This document shows, one piece after another, positions 24,429-33,047 of a stretch of 64,000 nucleotides of DNA. The stretch is from Streptomyces cyaneogriseus subsp. noncyanogenus (GTDB lineage: Bacteria; Actinomycetota; Actinomycetes; Streptomycetales; Streptomycetaceae): assembly GCF_000931445.1 (NCBI RefSeq), contig NZ_CP010849.1, positions 4,898,001 through 4,962,000 on the forward strand. Reading direction: 5' to 3'. The position numbers and the translations under genes are program-made. The notes beneath the pieces are model-generated. The model searched no databases, had not been told where the DNA came from, and saw only the letters and a list, made by a program, of their open reading frames with translations. Numbering within the stretch: the first letter of the stretch is position 1; each line of letters begins with the position of its first letter.

Positions 24429-25133
24429 GTGAGCCGGATCTCGGTCCGGGGATTCGCAGTGGCCTCGGCCACGGCGGTCACCGCTGTCGGAAGCGTCGTC
24501 GGCGTTGCCTCGGGCAGCACCGCGCAGAACAACGACGTGGAAGCGACGGCCGCGGGCACGACGCTGCTCGCGGACATCCCCGCGGGACAGCAGGCCCAGG
24601 TGCAGACCGCGTCCCTGACGCAGCAGGCCGACGCGCAGGCCATCGCGGCGGACGCGAGCGCCAAGAAGGAAGCCGAGGAGGCGGCCCGCAAGGCGGCCGC
24701 CGAGACCGCCATCGCGAAGAAGGAGGCCGCCGAGAAGGAGAAGGCGGCCAAGGAGGCGGCGGAGCGCGAGCGGGAGAAGCAGGAAGCCGCCAGCCGCGAC
24801 GCCAGCCGTGACGCGTCCAGCTTCGCCGTCCAGGGCTCGTACACCATCGCGCAGATCCAGGCGATGGCGCGTCAGATGGTGCCGGGCGGCCAGTTCCAGT
24901 GCTTCAGCAACATCGTGAACCACGAGTCGAGCTGGAACTACAAGGCGGTCAACCCCTCTTCCGGCGCCTACGGTCTCTTCCAGGCCCTCCCCGCGGGCAA
25001 GTACGCCTCCGCGGGCGCCGACTGGCAGACCAATCCGGCCACCCAGATCAAGTGGGGCCTCAACTACATGAACGAGCGGTACGGCAGCCCGTGCGACGCC
25101 TGGTCGTTCTGGCAGGCCAACCACTGGTACTGA
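24429..25133 (+). CDS. Secreted lytic transglycosylase-like protein
   Basis: A 234-aa exported protein: signal peptide, then a strongly charged Ala/Lys/Glu helix (about residues 70-130, coiled-coil-like), then a C-terminal SLT-type lysozyme-fold domain (FSNIVNHESSWNYKAVNPSSGAYGLFQALP, INERYGS-type helix and CDAWSFWQANHWY). The Glu of NHESSW is the likely catalytic residue. Such proteins cleave peptidoglycan glycan strands. GTG 24429 was chosen because GGAAGGAAACC precedes it and it opens a standard signal peptide. Confidence 0.88.
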   Translation: MSRISVRGFAVASATAVTAVGSVVGVASGSTAQNNDVEATAAGTTLLADIPAGQQAQVQTASLTQQADAQAIAADASAKKEAEEAARKAAAETAIAKKEAAEKEKAAKEAAEREREKQEAASRDASRDASSFAVQGSYTIAQIQAMARQMVPGGQFQCFSNIVNHESSWNYKAVNPSSGAYGLFQALPAGKYASAGADWQTNPATQIKWGLNYMNERYGSPCDAWSFWQANHWY

Positions 25134-25176
25134 GCCGCCCCCGGCACCGTACGCGGTACCCCGCTCGACCTCGCGC

Positions 25177-25205
25177 AGCCCCTCGCCGTCCTACGGCGGG
25201 GGGCT
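25177..25205 (+). terminator. Hairpin after the transglycosylase gene
   Basis: AGCCCCTCGCCG (25177-25188) pairs with CGGCGGGGGGCT (25194-25205), 11 of 12 positions, with a TCCTA loop and a following TTTCG-like stretch. Confidence 0.65.
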
Positions 25206-25277
25206 TTCGCCCTGTACGGTCGGACCCGACGACTCCAGGGGGGAGTGGTACGGAGAGACGGGGGAAGAGGACGGATC

Positions 25278-26663
25278 ATGTCGCGAGTGCCAGGGTGGCT
25301 GGGCCGGCTCGGTGCCGGACTGACGGAGATGAGCCGGCGGCTGGACCAGCGCCGGGCCGAGGTGGAGTCGGAGGACGGCGGGCCCGTACCGCCCGCCGAG
25401 CACCCCGCGCCCTCCGTCGACCACGTCCCGCCGCCCCCGGACTACGCGCCCGCGGTCCGCGCCCGCCCCGACCCCGCGCAGGCCGTGCCGTGGGGGGTGC
25501 GCGTCGCGGCGGAGGCCGGCTGGCGCCTGCTGGTGCTCGCCGGCACGGTCTATGTGCTGATGCGGGTGATCAGCGCCGTCCAACTGGTCGTGCTGGCCTT
25601 CGTGGCCGCGCTGCTGATGACGGCGGTGCTACAGCCGACGGTGGCGCGGCTGCGGCGGCACGGCGTGCCGCGGGGGCTGGCCACGGCCCTGACGGCGATC
25701 CTGGGCTTCGTCGTGATGGGACTGATGGGCTGGTTCGTGACCTGGCAGGTCATGGAGAACATCGACACCCTCTCCGACCAGGTCCAGGACGGCATCGACG
25801 AGTTGCGCCGGTGGCTGCTGAACAGCCCGTTCCATGTGACGGACAAGCAGATCAACGAGATCGCCAAGAACCTGCGCGAGGCGGTCGGCGCCAACACCGA
25901 GCAGATCACCTCGGTGGGCCTGGAGGGCGTCACGGTCGTCGTCGAGGCGCTGACCGGGCTCCTGCTGGCCGTCTTCTCGACCCTGTTCCTGCTCTACGAC
26001 GGCAAGCGCATCTGGGAGTGGACGCTGAAGCTGGTGCCGGCGGCGGCCCGCCCGGGCGTGGCCGGCGCCGGCCCGCGCGCCTGGCGCACGCTCACGGCGT
26101 ACGTCCGCGGCACGGTGATAGTGGCCCTGATCGACGCCATCTTCATCGGCCTCGGCATCTACTTCCTCGATGTGCCGATGGCCGTGCCGCTGGCCGTCTT
26201 CATCTTCCTGTTCGCCTTCGTCCCGCTGGTCGGCGCGGTGGTCTCCGGTGCGCTGGCGGTCGTCGTCGCGCTGGTCACCCAGGGCGTCTTCACGGCCGTG
26301 ATGACCCTCGTCGTCGTCCTGGCGGTGCAGCAGATCGAGGGGCACATCCTCCAGCCGTTCATCCTGGGGCGCGCGGTGCGGGTCCATCCGCTGGCGGTCG
26401 TGCTCTCGGTCGCCGCGGGCGGCATGGTGGCCGGCATCGGCGGCGCGGTGGTCGCCGTACCGCTGGTCGCGGTGACGAACACCGTCGTCGGCTATCTGCG
26501 GGCCTACTCCCGGGAGGCCGCCCTGCGGCAGACTCCGAAGCCGCACGGCGCCACGTCCACGGACGCGGCCCCGGCGGCGGACGCTGCGGCCTCCCCGGTC
26601 TCTTCGGCCTCCCCGGCCTCCCCGGCCGAGGAGCCGCGCCCGCCGCAGACACCACCGGAGTGA
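25278..26663 (+). CDS. AI-2E family transporter (PerM-like)
   Basis: A 461-aa membrane protein of the AI-2E/PerM exporter family. The N-terminus is hydrophilic, followed by a membrane pair around residues 75-130, an amphipathic region (DQVQDGIDELRRWL), and a cluster of membrane segments ending in QQIEGHILQPFILGRAVRVHPLAVVLSV, the family signature. The C-terminal 50 residues are Ala/Pro-rich. The substrate is unknown; members export small signals or ions. It converges on ahpD across a shared terminator. Confidence 0.9.
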   Translation: MSRVPGWLGRLGAGLTEMSRRLDQRRAEVESEDGGPVPPAEHPAPSVDHVPPPPDYAPAVRARPDPAQAVPWGVRVAAEAGWRLLVLAGTVYVLMRVISAVQLVVLAFVAALLMTAVLQPTVARLRRHGVPRGLATALTAILGFVVMGLMGWFVTWQVMENIDTLSDQVQDGIDELRRWLLNSPFHVTDKQINEIAKNLREAVGANTEQITSVGLEGVTVVVEALTGLLLAVFSTLFLLYDGKRIWEWTLKLVPAAARPGVAGAGPRAWRTLTAYVRGTVIVALIDAIFIGLGIYFLDVPMAVPLAVFIFLFAFVPLVGAVVSGALAVVVALVTQGVFTAVMTLVVVLAVQQIEGHILQPFILGRAVRVHPLAVVLSVAAGGMVAGIGGAVVAVPLVAVTNTVVGYLRAYSREAALRQTPKPHGATSTDAAPAADAAASPVSSASPASPAEEPRPPQTPPE

Positions 26664-26693
26664 GCGACGCGGGCGGCCCGGCATACGGCAGAA

Positions 26694-26724
26694 GGCCCCG
26701 CTCACCGGGGAGGTGAGCGGGGCC
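26694..26724. terminator. Bidirectional hairpin terminator between AI-2E and ahpD genes
   Basis: A perfect 13-bp stem (GGCCCCGCTCACC, 26694-26706, with 26712-26724) and a 5-nt loop lies between two convergent genes and can serve both strands. Confidence 0.75.
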
Positions 26725-26749
26725 TCGGCGTACCGTCCGGCGGGGGCGG

Positions 26750-27283
26750 TTACTGGGCGAGGACCGCCTCGGCGTCCAGCGTGGCGCCCACGGCCTGGAT
26801 CACGGCGGCGATCTTGAACGCCTCCTGCACCGTCTCGCGGCTCAGGCCCGCCTTGCGCAGGACCTGCTCGTGCGAGTCCAGGCACATGCCGCAGCCGTTG
26901 ATCGCGGAGACCGCGAAGGACCACAGCTCGAAGTCGACCTTGTCGACGCCGGGGTTGCCGATGACGTTCATCCGCAGACCGGCGCGCAGGGTGCCGTACT
27001 CGTGGTCCGACAGCAGGTGCCGGGTGCGGTAGAAGACGTTGTTCATCGCCATGATGGCGGCGGCCGACTTGGCGGCCGTGTACGCCTCCGGCGTGAGGTT
27101 GGCCTTCGCCTCCGGCTCCAGCTCGCGCAGCACGATGGGGGAGCGCGAGGCGATGGCGGTCGCCAGCACGGTGCCCCACAGCTGCTGGGCGGGCAGCTCG
27201 GAGTTGCCGATGACCGAGCCCAGGTTGAGCTTCAGGTCCTTGGCGTAGTCCGGTATGGCGGACTTCAGGGCGTCGAGCGACAT
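26750..27283 (-). CDS. ahpD: Alkyl hydroperoxide reductase AhpD
   Basis: A 177-aa all-helical protein with the AhpD redox centre GCGMCLDSHE (CxxC plus the downstream His) near residue 130. AhpD acts as a thiol reductant of AhpC, linked to lipoamide proteins in mycobacteria. It lies 6 bp downstream of ahpC on the same strand, forming an ahpCD operon that is divergent from oxyR and likely activated by OxyR during peroxide stress, as known in Streptomyces coelicolor. Confidence 0.95.
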   Translation of the reverse strand: MSLDALKSAIPDYAKDLKLNLGSVIGNSELPAQQLWGTVLATAIASRSPIVLRELEPEAKANLTPEAYTAAKSAAAIMAMNNVFYRTRHLLSDHEYGTLRAGLRMNVIGNPGVDKVDFELWSFAVSAINGCGMCLDSHEQVLRKAGLSRETVQEAFKIAAVIQAVGATLDAEAVLAQ

Positions 27284-27289
27284 GTCAGA

Positions 27290-27844
27290 TCACTCCCCGG
27301 CCAGCAGCGCGACCGGGTCGAGCGTCTCGTCGCCCTTGCTCCAGTTGCAGGGGCAGAGCTCGTCGGTCTGCAGGGCGTCCAGGACCCGCAGGACCTCCTT
27401 CGGGTTCCGGCCGACGGAGCCCGCGGTCACCATGGTGAACTGGATCTCGTTGTTCTGGTCGACGATGAAGACCGCGCGCTTGGCGAAGCCCTCCTCGTCC
27501 TCGATGCCGAGCGCCCGCATGAGCTCGTGCTTGGAGTCCGCCATCATCGGGAAGGGCAGGTCACGCAGGTCGTCGTGGTCCTTGCGCCAGGCGTGGTGGA
27601 CGAACTCGGAGTCACCGGAGAAGCCGAGGATCTGGGCGTCGCGGTCGGCGAACTCGTCGTTCAGCTTGCCGAAGGCCGCGATCTCGGTCGGGCACACGAA
27701 GGTGAAGTCCTTGGGCCAGGCGAAGACGATCTTCCACTTGCCCTCGTAGGTCTTGTGGTTGATCTTCTCGAACTCCTTGCCCTTCTCCAGCGAGACGCAG
27801 GCGGTCAGTTCGAACTCGGGGAACTTGTCACCGACAGTGAGCAC
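27290..27844 (-). CDS. ahpC: Alkyl hydroperoxide reductase AhpC (peroxiredoxin)
   Basis: A 184-aa 2-Cys peroxiredoxin that reduces hydrogen and organic peroxides. The peroxidatic Cys is in FTFVCPTEI (about residue 55), and a C-terminal CPC motif (ELCPCNW) supplies resolving cysteines, as in the AhpC group working with AhpD. GTG 27844 was chosen because GGAGAGC directly precedes it and it matches the family N-terminus (LTVGDKFPEFEL). Confidence 0.96.
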   Translation of the reverse strand: MLTVGDKFPEFELTACVSLEKGKEFEKINHKTYEGKWKIVFAWPKDFTFVCPTEIAAFGKLNDEFADRDAQILGFSGDSEFVHHAWRKDHDDLRDLPFPMMADSKHELMRALGIEDEEGFAKRAVFIVDQNNEIQFTMVTAGSVGRNPKEVLRVLDALQTDELCPCNWSKGDETLDPVALLAGE

Positions 27845-27863
27845 ACGCTCTCCTTGCAGCGAA

Positions 27864-27888
27864 GAAACACCCGCTTTGCGAGTGTTTC
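27864..27888 (-). promoter_or_regulatory. Inverted repeat in the ahpC leader
   Basis: GAAACACTCGC and GCGGGTGTTTC (10 of 11 paired, 3-nt spacer) sit 20-44 nt upstream of the ahpC start. They could be a transcribed hairpin or a regulator site. The rest of the ahpC-oxyR interval holds an A/T-rich block (ATTAGGGAAATAGCTA near 27930-27947), the more likely OxyR-bound promoter region. Confidence 0.4.
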
Positions 27889-27977
27889 CCATGGGTTGGA
27901 CGCTGCTGATGTTGGCACAGGGGTCATTGATTAGGGAAATAGCTACACTCGGTCGGGTTGATCGGAGGTTGCTATTA

Positions 27978-28964
27978 ATGACCGTGAATGGGCGTGAACG
28001 TGGTGGGGGTACGGCTGTGGGGATGACCCCGGGCAGAAAGCGCCAGCCCAGCCTGGCCCAGCTCCGCGCCTTCGCGGCCGTCGCCGAGCATCTGCACTTC
28101 CGCGACGCCGCCGCCGCGATCGGGATGAGCCAGCCCGCCCTGTCGGGCGCCGTGTCCGCCCTGGAGGAGACACTCGGCGTCACCCTTGTGGAGCGTACGA
28201 CGCGCAAGGTGCTGCTCTCGACCGCGGGTGAGCGGCTCGCCGTACGGACCAAGGCGGTGCTGGCGGAGGTCGGGGCGCTGCTGGAGGAGGCGGAGGCGGT
28301 GCGGGCGCCGTTCACCGGTGTGCTGCGGCTCGGCGTCATCCCGACCGTCGCGCCGTATCTGCTGCCCACCGTGCTGCGCCTGGTGCACGAGCGCTATCCG
28401 GACCTCGACCTCCAGGTCCACGAGGAACAGACCGCCAGCCTGCTGGACGGGCTGGCCGGCGGGCGGCTGGACCTGCTGCTTCTCGCCGTGCCGCTCGGTG
28501 TGCCCGGCGTCACCGAGCTGCCTCTGTTCGACGAGGACTTCGTCCTGGTCACGCCCCTGGACCACCCGCTCGGGGGCCGCGAGGGCATACCCCGCTCGGC
28601 GCTGCGCGAGATGCGGCTGCTCCTCCTCGACGAGGGCCACTGCCTGCGCGACCAGGCGCTCGACATCTGCCGGGAGGCCGGGCGCGAGGACGTCCCGGCG
28701 ACCACCACGGCCGCCGGGCTGTCCACGCTGGTGCAACTGGTGGCGGGCGGTCTCGGCGTGACGCTGCTGCCGCGCACCGCCGTCCGGGTGGAGACCTCCC
28801 GCTCCAGCCAGCTGCTGACCGGGTTCTTCGCCGACCCGGCCCCCACCCGCCGGATCGCCCTGGCCATGCGGACGGGCGCCGCCCGCTGCGCGGAGTACGA
28901 GGAGCTGGCGGCGGCCCTGCGCGAGGCGCTGAGCGATCTGCCGGTACGGACCGTCGCGGCCTGA
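27978..28964 (+). CDS. oxyR: OxyR, LysR-type peroxide-sensing activator
   Basis: A 328-aa LysR regulator with an N-terminal HTH (LAQLRAFAAVAEHLHFRDAA and SQPALSGAVSALEETLG) and a periplasmic-binding-protein-like sensor. The OxyR redox pair is present: GHCLRDQALDIC holds two cysteines nine residues apart, as in E. coli Cys199 and Cys208. Together with the divergent ahpCD genes this makes an OxyR assignment firm. ATG 27978 has GGAGG 9 nt upstream; a later GTG (VGMTPGRKR) is possible. Confidence 0.94.
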   Translation: MTVNGRERGGGTAVGMTPGRKRQPSLAQLRAFAAVAEHLHFRDAAAAIGMSQPALSGAVSALEETLGVTLVERTTRKVLLSTAGERLAVRTKAVLAEVGALLEEAEAVRAPFTGVLRLGVIPTVAPYLLPTVLRLVHERYPDLDLQVHEEQTASLLDGLAGGRLDLLLLAVPLGVPGVTELPLFDEDFVLVTPLDHPLGGREGIPRSALREMRLLLLDEGHCLRDQALDICREAGREDVPATTTAAGLSTLVQLVAGGLGVTLLPRTAVRVETSRSSQLLTGFFADPAPTRRIALAMRTGAARCAEYEELAAALREALSDLPVRTVAA

Positions 28965-28988
28965 AGCGCGCGACGGTCCGTCCGGCGG

Positions 28989-31322
28989 CTACTCGGTGCG
29001 CAGCCCGTCCGGCCGCATCAGCCGCAGCAGCGGCGGCAGGCTCAGCAGGGTCACCACCAGGACGACCGCGGCACCGATCCCGGTCATCGACAGCACGCTC
29101 GTCCAGTCGACGCGCACCGGCGTGGCCGTCATCTTCAGCAGCACCGCGCCCAGGGTGAGCCCCACCACCGAGGCCAGCAGCAGGCCGAGGGCGATCGGGA
29201 CGGCCGTCTGCCACAGCACCGACAGGCTCAGCGTGCGCCGCCGGGTGCCGAACGCCACCAGCGACGACAGCAGCTTGCGGCGCTCGCGCAACTGCTCGAG
29301 CTGGGAGACCAGCAGGCTCGCCCCGATCAGTGCCAGCACGCACACGGCGCCCGCGAACAGCCCGGTGCGCAGGGAGGCGAACCGGCCGGACCGCTCGGTG
29401 GCCGCCCATGTCATGGTGCTCGTCATCGGGTGGAGGGCCGCGGCGGTGTTGCGCACCCGCTCCTGCGCGTCGTGCGCCGACGGGTCCAGCGCCAGGTAGA
29501 CCTCCTGGTACAGCGCCGCCCCGGCCCCGGCGGGCAGCGCCCCCCACGTGACCAGGAAACCGCCCCGTTCGGAACCGGTCAGCCAGGTCCGCGGGCGGGC
29601 CTCCTTCAGGTCGCGCGGCACCCGCCAGGCGACCGTCGCCCGCTTCGGGCCGCTCTCGTAGGACGGGTCGAGGTAGAGGGTGCGGCCCGGTACGGCGAGC
29701 TTCGGCGTGTCGGTGTCGTACTCCACCCCCGAGACCGCGAACACGTCGCCGTCCCGGCAGGACGGCAGGGTGGCGACCTCCCGCAGGGCGGCGCAGTCGC
29801 CGGCCGTCACCCACGTGGTCGCTCCCGGCTCCGTGCGCCGGTCGCCGGTCATGCCCTCGGCGTAGGCGTACGCCGCGCGCACGCCCTCGGTGCGCCGCAG
29901 CTTTTCGGCGGCGCTCTCCAGCGGCACCGTCCTCACCACGTCCACCTGCATCTGCGCCCGCGTCAGGTCGTGGCCGGTGTCCCTCGTGTAGTCGTCGTCC
30001 ACGCCCGCGAAGAGCATCTGCAGCGCGATCGCCCCGGCGACGGCCACCGCGATGCCGTTGACCATGCGGGCCGCCGTACCGCTGCTCAACTGGAGCCGGC
30101 GCACGGCGAGCTGCCAGGAGACCGTGCCCGCGCCGAGCCGGGCGACGACCGCCTCCACCACCCACGGCAGCAGCGCGGTCACACCGACCAGCAGCAGGAC
30201 CACACCGCCGACGACGAGGTACTGGTTGAACTCGCCGTTGCCGCGGCCCTTGCCGACCATCGGGTAGAGCATCACGAGACCGGCCAGCGGCAGCAGCAGC
30301 CGCCACCACAGCCGGCGCCGGGCGGGCTTGGCCGCGCGGACCACGCCCAGCGGTTCGATCACCACGCCGCGCAGCGCCAGCAGCGTCACCAGCACGGCCG
30401 CCGCCGGGACCGCCACCGCGACCAGCAGGGCCAGCAGCGGCGAGGGGTTGAGATAGCTCGGGAAGACGCTGACGCGGTACACCTCGACGCCGCCCGCCAC
30501 CTCGCGTCCGATCAGGAAGAAGACCGCCCCGAAGACCAGGCCCAGCGCCGCGCCCGCCAGCGCCTCGCCGGCGGCGATCCGCCGGGTCGTCCGGCCGTCC
30601 GCGCCCACCAGCCGCAGCGCCGCCAGCCGCCGGTCGCGCCGCTCGCCGCCGAACCGCACGGCGGCGGCGATGAAGACCGCGACCGGCATCAGCAGCACGA
30701 CGAAGACGACCAGGACCAGCAGGAGCAGGACCGGGTCCATCGGCTCCGAGGGCGAGCCGGAGAAGCCGAACCTGTCGATCCGGGTCGCCCGGGCGTCGTC
30801 GATGTACGAGGCGAGGTCCTCGCCGCCCCGGTAGAAGGCGAGCTCCGCCGAGCCGATCAGGCCGCTCTCGCCGATGGTGCCGACGACCCGGTCCGGCAGC
30901 CGCTCGCGCAGCAGCTTCCCGGAATCCGCATCCAGCAGTTCCTTCAGCGCGGGCGAGACCACCATCTCGCCGACCGCCGGGAACCGGTCCACGCCGGGCG
31001 GCAGCGGCGCCCGCGGCCCCTCGGGCTCCAGCGCGCGGCCCCGCACGGTCCTGTCCCCGAAGTCCGTGTCGACGTGGGCGACCACGACGGTGTCGGCCGC
31101 CGGGGGAATCCTGGCGTCGACGACGAGGTCGTCCGAACGCGCCATCTCCCGGTCGTGCCGGACGGCGAGCGCGTTGGGGATCGCCGTGGTCAGCAGCAGC
31201 AGGGCCACGCCCAGTCCCACGCCCACGGCCGTCAGCAGCGCCCGGACCCATCCCTCGCGTCCGCCGGCGAACGCGAACCGGACGCCCTGGGCCAGGTCCC
31301 GGGCCCACCGCCGCGCGCTCAT
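28989..31322 (-). CDS. ABC transporter permease, FtsX/MacB type
   Basis: A 777-aa membrane protein with two FtsX-like permease units. It has an N-terminal membrane helix, a large extracytoplasmic domain, three membrane helices (about residues 230-340), more helices near 345-400, a second extracytoplasmic part, and three C-terminal helices (LFAGAVCVLALIGASLLVSQLEQLRERRKLLSSLVAFGT is a typical FtsX segment). Such permeases often give resistance to peptides or transmit signals rather than import nutrients. Its start overlaps the ATPase stop by 4 nt, making a three-gene operon with PadR. Confidence 0.9.
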   Translation of the reverse strand: MSARRWARDLAQGVRFAFAGGREGWVRALLTAVGVGLGVALLLLTTAIPNALAVRHDREMARSDDLVVDARIPPAADTVVVAHVDTDFGDRTVRGRALEPEGPRAPLPPGVDRFPAVGEMVVSPALKELLDADSGKLLRERLPDRVVGTIGESGLIGSAELAFYRGGEDLASYIDDARATRIDRFGFSGSPSEPMDPVLLLLVLVVFVVLLMPVAVFIAAAVRFGGERRDRRLAALRLVGADGRTTRRIAAGEALAGAALGLVFGAVFFLIGREVAGGVEVYRVSVFPSYLNPSPLLALLVAVAVPAAAVLVTLLALRGVVIEPLGVVRAAKPARRRLWWRLLLPLAGLVMLYPMVGKGRGNGEFNQYLVVGGVVLLLVGVTALLPWVVEAVVARLGAGTVSWQLAVRRLQLSSGTAARMVNGIAVAVAGAIALQMLFAGVDDDYTRDTGHDLTRAQMQVDVVRTVPLESAAEKLRRTEGVRAAYAYAEGMTGDRRTEPGATTWVTAGDCAALREVATLPSCRDGDVFAVSGVEYDTDTPKLAVPGRTLYLDPSYESGPKRATVAWRVPRDLKEARPRTWLTGSERGGFLVTWGALPAGAGAALYQEVYLALDPSAHDAQERVRNTAAALHPMTSTMTWAATERSGRFASLRTGLFAGAVCVLALIGASLLVSQLEQLRERRKLLSSLVAFGTRRRTLSLSVLWQTAVPIALGLLLASVVGLTLGAVLLKMTATPVRVDWTSVLSMTGIGAAVVLVVTLLSLPPLLRLMRPDGLRTE

Positions 31323-32005
31323 ATGGCGTGCTCCATGTCCCTGGACCTGCCGTCCCGTACGACGATCTCCCGGTCGGAGTAGGCGGCCACCCGCGCCTCG
31401 TGGGTGACCAGGACGACGGCGGCGTTGGTGGCGCGGGCGGCCTCGGTGAGCAGCTCCATCACCCGCTCGCCGTTGAGGGAATCCAGCGCGCCGGTCGGCT
31501 CGTCGGCGAACAGCACGCGCGGGCGGGTGACCAGCGCGCGGGCGACGGCGACCCGCTGCCCCTGCCCGCCGGAGACCTCGCCGGGACGCTTCTTCCTCAG
31601 GTCGTCGACCTCCAGGCGCTCCAGCCAGGACAGCGCGGCGCGCTCCGCCTCCTTGCGGGGCGTGCCGTTCAGCCGCAGCGGCAGGGCCACGTTCTCCACA
31701 CAGGTCAGCTCCGGCACCAGCTGCCCGAACTGGAAGACGAACCCGAACTCGCTGCGCCGCAGCGCGCTGCGCTGGGCGTCGTTCATGGCGGACAGCTCGC
31801 GCCCGTCGTAGGTGATGGTCCCCGAGTCGGGGGTGACGATCCCGGCGAGGCAGTGCAGCAGCGTGGACTTGCCGGACCCCGAGGGGCCCATGACGGCGAC
31901 GATCTCGCCAGGGTGGATGGAGAACCCGGCGCCGTCGAGCGCGACGGTGGGGCCGTACGCCTTGTGCAGCCGCTCGGCGGCGAGCAGGGAGCCGGGAGGC
32001 GTCAT
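31319..32005 (-). CDS. ABC transporter ATP-binding protein
   Basis: A 228-aa ATPase with all motifs of the MacB/LolD-type subfamily: Walker A GPSGSGKST, Q-loop QFGQLVPE, signature VSGGQGQRVAVARAL, Walker B VLFADEPTGALD and H-loop VTHEA. It energises the FtsX-type permease encoded next. It overlaps both neighbours by 4 nt (ATGA-type coupling). Confidence 0.95.
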   Translation of the reverse strand: MTPPGSLLAAERLHKAYGPTVALDGAGFSIHPGEIVAVMGPSGSGKSTLLHCLAGIVTPDSGTITYDGRELSAMNDAQRSALRRSEFGFVFQFGQLVPELTCVENVALPLRLNGTPRKEAERAALSWLERLEVDDLRKKRPGEVSGGQGQRVAVARALVTRPRVLFADEPTGALDSLNGERVMELLTEAARATNAAVVLVTHEARVAAYSDREIVVRDGRSRDMEHAI

Positions 32006-32526
32006 CGGGTCACCGCCTCACGGAGCTTGTCGAGCCGCGCCGCGGTCAGCTCCAGCCAGCGCAGGTCGGCCTCCAGATGGAACAGGGCGTGGTCGCAGAT
32101 GAGCTGGTCGGCCAGGTCGCCCTTGCGCTTGCGGTCGGTGAGGATGCGCATGCCGCGCAGATGCTCCGAGCGCTGGGTGTCGAGGATCTCGGCGGCGTCG
32201 CGCCGGGTGAGCAGGGCCAGGACGACCTTGGTGTACAGGGTCGACTGGAGGTACGGCTCGGGCTTCTCCGGCGTGGCGAGCCACTGCTCGACGTCCGTGA
32301 TCCCGGCGTCGGTGATGGCGTACCGCTTGCGCTCGGGTCCGCCGCCCGCCTCGATGCCGTCGACCTCGACGAGACCGTGCTTCAGCAGGCGGGACATGGT
32401 CGAGTAGACCTGGCCGTAGTGGAGCGGCCGGTCGTGGCCGAACTTCTCGTCGAAGGCCCGCTTGAGGTCGTAGCCGTGGCGGGGCCCGGACTCCAGGAGT
32501 CCGAGGAGGGTGTGACCGATGGACAT
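32002..32526 (-). CDS. PadR family transcriptional regulator
   Basis: A 174-aa regulator with the PadR winged helix at the N-terminus (HTLLGLLESGPRHGYDLKRAF, YGQVYSTMSRLLKHGLVE, ERKRYAITDAG) and a C-terminal dimerisation helix bundle. PadR proteins usually repress their own operon until a drug or phenolic ligand binds. It is the first gene of an operon with the ABC pair, so it likely controls that exporter. ATG 32526 (MSIGHTLLG) was chosen over ATG 32577, which would lie inside the repeat array upstream. Confidence 0.92.
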   Translation of the reverse strand: MSIGHTLLGLLESGPRHGYDLKRAFDEKFGHDRPLHYGQVYSTMSRLLKHGLVEVDGIEAGGGPERKRYAITDAGITDVEQWLATPEKPEPYLQSTLYTKVVLALLTRRDAAEILDTQRSEHLRGMRILTDRKRKGDLADQLICDHALFHLEADLRWLELTAARLDKLREAVTR

Positions 32527-32544
32527 GGCGCTCACTCTACACAC

Positions 32545-32580
32545 GGTGTATACGTGCGGTGTATACGTCGCGTGCATACG
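32545..32580 (-). promoter_or_regulatory. Triple 13-bp iterated operator of the PadR-ABC operon
   Basis: GGTGTATACGT occurs exactly at 32545-32555 and 32558-32568, and a weaker CGTGCATACG at 32571-32580, all at 13-bp spacing and each holding a GTATAC-like palindrome. The array ends 18 nt before the PadR start codon, a normal place for an autorepressor site. Confidence 0.6.
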
Positions 32581-32777
32581 GGGGAGCGAGGAGCGCGGCG
32601 AGGGCGTGAACGGGCAGGCCGGGGGCGGTTGTCACGGTTTCGCGACGGCCCCGGACGGTCCCCGGCGGGCGGCAGGCGGCAGGCGGCGTCGGACGGGCAG
32701 GCCGGGCGGGGGTGAGGGCGGGGGCCGGATGGGACGACCGCCCCCAGCCCCCGTCTCCACCCGGCCCCGCCGTCCCG

Positions 32778-33047
32778 TCAGCCCTCCGGTTCCGCGGGGC
32801 GGTCCGCGGCCGCGGGGTCGGCGGGCGGCCGCCCGCGGCGCGGGATCGGGCCGGTGCCGCCGGGCAGGCGGCCGGCCTCCGCCAGCGCCCGGCGGAGCAG
32901 GAACTCGATCTGCGCGTTGGCCGAGCGCAGTTCGTCGCCCGCCCAGCGGGCCAGTGCCTCGTACACCAGCGGGTCCAGCCGCAGCAGGACCTGCTTGCGC
33001 TGCTGCGGCCGGCGCCGCGGGGCGGGGTCCCCGGACGGAGCGGTCAC
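32778..33047 (-). CDS. Ribbon-helix-helix type DNA-binding protein
   Basis: An 89-aa protein with an Arg-rich start, a short beta strand (KQVLLRLDPLVYEALARWA) and two helices (ELRSANAQIEFLLRRALAEAG), the Arc/MetJ ribbon-helix-helix pattern. The C-terminus is Pro/Arg-rich and disordered. It starts with GTG 33047, overlapping the stop of the SPFH gene by 4 nt, so the two are co-translated. Genes of this type often autorepress, and a perfect palindrome upstream of the operon is a candidate target. Confidence 0.75.
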   Translation of the reverse strand: MTAPSGDPAPRRRPQQRKQVLLRLDPLVYEALARWAGDELRSANAQIEFLLRRALAEAGRLPGGTGPIPRRGRPPADPAAADRPAEPEG

